Of a DNA stretch of 6,157 nt, positions 5,493 to 6,157 are shown piece by piece (positions within the stretch are counted from its first letter, which is position 1; each line of letters opens with the position of its first letter). This stretch comes from CAZVCJ01 sp964625745 (GTDB lineage Bacteria > Chloroflexota > Anaerolineae > VGOG01). Location: contig CAZVCJ010000220.1 of the NCBI GenBank assembly GCA_964625745.1, positions 1 to 6,157 of the forward strand, in the 5' to 3' direction. Position numbers and translations under genes: made by a program. The notes under the pieces are model-generated. The model worked only from the letters and a program-made list of their open reading frames with translations, was not told the DNA's origin and made no database searches.

Positions 5493-6157
5493 TCATTTCG
5501 CCACACTGTTAGCTTTCCCCCTCTTGAGCCCGGTGCGCAGCTTGTTGTTCACCTCGCGCACGATGTGAGCGGCTAGAACCTCGCGATTCTCCTCCAAATA
5601 GACAACTACCCGGTCCGGGTGTGATTTGGTCATCTCCCGCAGCGCCCAGGAGACGGCTTTGGTGATCATGGGGTGTCGCTCTTCTTTGACCCGATCAACG
5701 AGTTCCAGGGTCAGGTTGGGGATGGTGAAGCCTGTGTGCCCTCGGTTTATCGAAGTGGTGGCCACCAGCGCCAAGCGGCGACTCCACACGTCCTCGTCAG
5801 CGATCAGCTCCCCCAGATAGCCCAGCCTGCTGTCTGGATCCCCCAACAGCCAGAGTGCCAGCACCCATCCCAGGCCATCGGTCATCTCCCAGTTGTCAAG
5901 CCTCCGACGCCAGCGTTCGAAGTGCGCCCTGGTCAGGTCTGGAACCAAATGCTTGTAGTGTTCGAGCAAGTAAGTGAAGAGCATCCATTCCTCGCGCGAC
6001 TCTCCGTTCCACAGAAAGTCCACCAGAGCCACCAGGTCGCCGCGGGCCACCTGCTGGTGGTCACGCCCCCAGGCGCGGACGATGTCCCGGAGCTGGAGCA
6101 CCCGCAGGCCGTACACCTTGAGTCCTGTGGGGACCACCATGCTCATCCTCACCTGGT
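5493..6157 (-). CDS. AlkD-like DNA alkylation repair glycosylase (N-terminus outside window)
   Basis: This is a HEAT-like-repeat protein of the DNA_alkylation family, which removes alkylated bases such as 3- and 7-methylpurines from DNA. Numbering from the in-frame GTG at 6152, the motif DNWEMTDGLG (86-95) supplies Trp88 and Asp92, spaced as AlkD Trp109 and Asp113. Trp169 in ITKAVSWALREM corresponds to AlkD Trp187, with nearly the same separation. The typical C-terminal VREVNNKLRTGLKRGK is present. The frame stays open to the window edge, and the roughly 20-residue offset from AlkD numbering suggests the real start lies beyond 6157. The candidate starts at 6152, 6146 and 6140 are therefore probably internal. 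It ends at a TGA (5495-5493) facing vapC. Function as a base-excision glycosylase is well supported by motifs; lesion specificity is unknown. Confidence 0.87.
   Translation of the reverse strand, partial: QVRMSMVVPTGLKVYGLRVLQLRDIVRAWGRDHQQVARGDLVALVDFLWNGESREEWMLFTYLLEHYKHLVPDLTRAHFERWRRRLDNWEMTDGLGWVLALWLLGDPDSRLGYLGELIADEDVWSRRLALVATTSINRGHTGFTIPNLTLELVDRVKEERHPMITKAVSWALREMTKSHPDRVVVYLEENREVLAAHIVREVNNKLRTGLKRGKANSVAK

Overview
The window is about 6.2 kb of gene-dense, mostly GC-rich bacterial DNA with eight protein genes, two of them running off the window edges. No RNA gene, insertion sequence, CRISPR array or gene-free stretch above 300 bases is visible. The mix of small accessory enzymes, a VapBC module, short intergenic tandem repeats and good Shine-Dalgarno sites would suit a GC-rich environmental bacterium such as a member of the Chloroflexota. 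That assignment is an inference with weak support, since no phylogenetic marker gene is present.

Layout. At the left edge (to 773, plus strand) is the C-terminal 256 residues of a protein I do not recognise. It converges with, and overlaps by 23 bp, a minus-strand cluster running from 4611 down to 751. In transcription order the cluster is: a sugar-phosphate-isomerase/AP-endonuclease-2-type TIM barrel protein (4611-3802), a 97-bp gap filled by an inverted array of heptamer-like repeats, a class I SAM methyltransferase (3704-2904), a nucleotidyltransferase-fold protein (2911-2393), a histidine phosphatase (2378-1797) and an APH/choline-kinase-like phosphotransferase (1800-751). The last four genes overlap or lie within 14 bp of each other, so they are very probably one transcript. 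Their shared substrate cannot be read from the sequence.

To the right is a visibly more AT-rich insert on the plus strand: a vapBC toxin-antitoxin pair (4802-5478) with a good sigma70-type promoter at 4673-4701. It converges, with a 14-bp gap, on an AlkD-like DNA alkylation repair glycosylase (5493 to the right edge, minus strand), which appears to lack its N-terminus because of the window boundary.

The most unusual structure is a 25-bp repeat found twice (2898-2922 and 3792-3816, 24 of 25 identical), each copy next to a run of C. On the coding strand of the cluster the intact copy has stop codons in all three frames plus an ATG. The two copies supply the stop codons of the isomerase and the methyltransferase, and one supplies the start codon of the nucleotidyltransferase gene. 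The second copy is also the right arm of the 90-bp inverted heptamer array.
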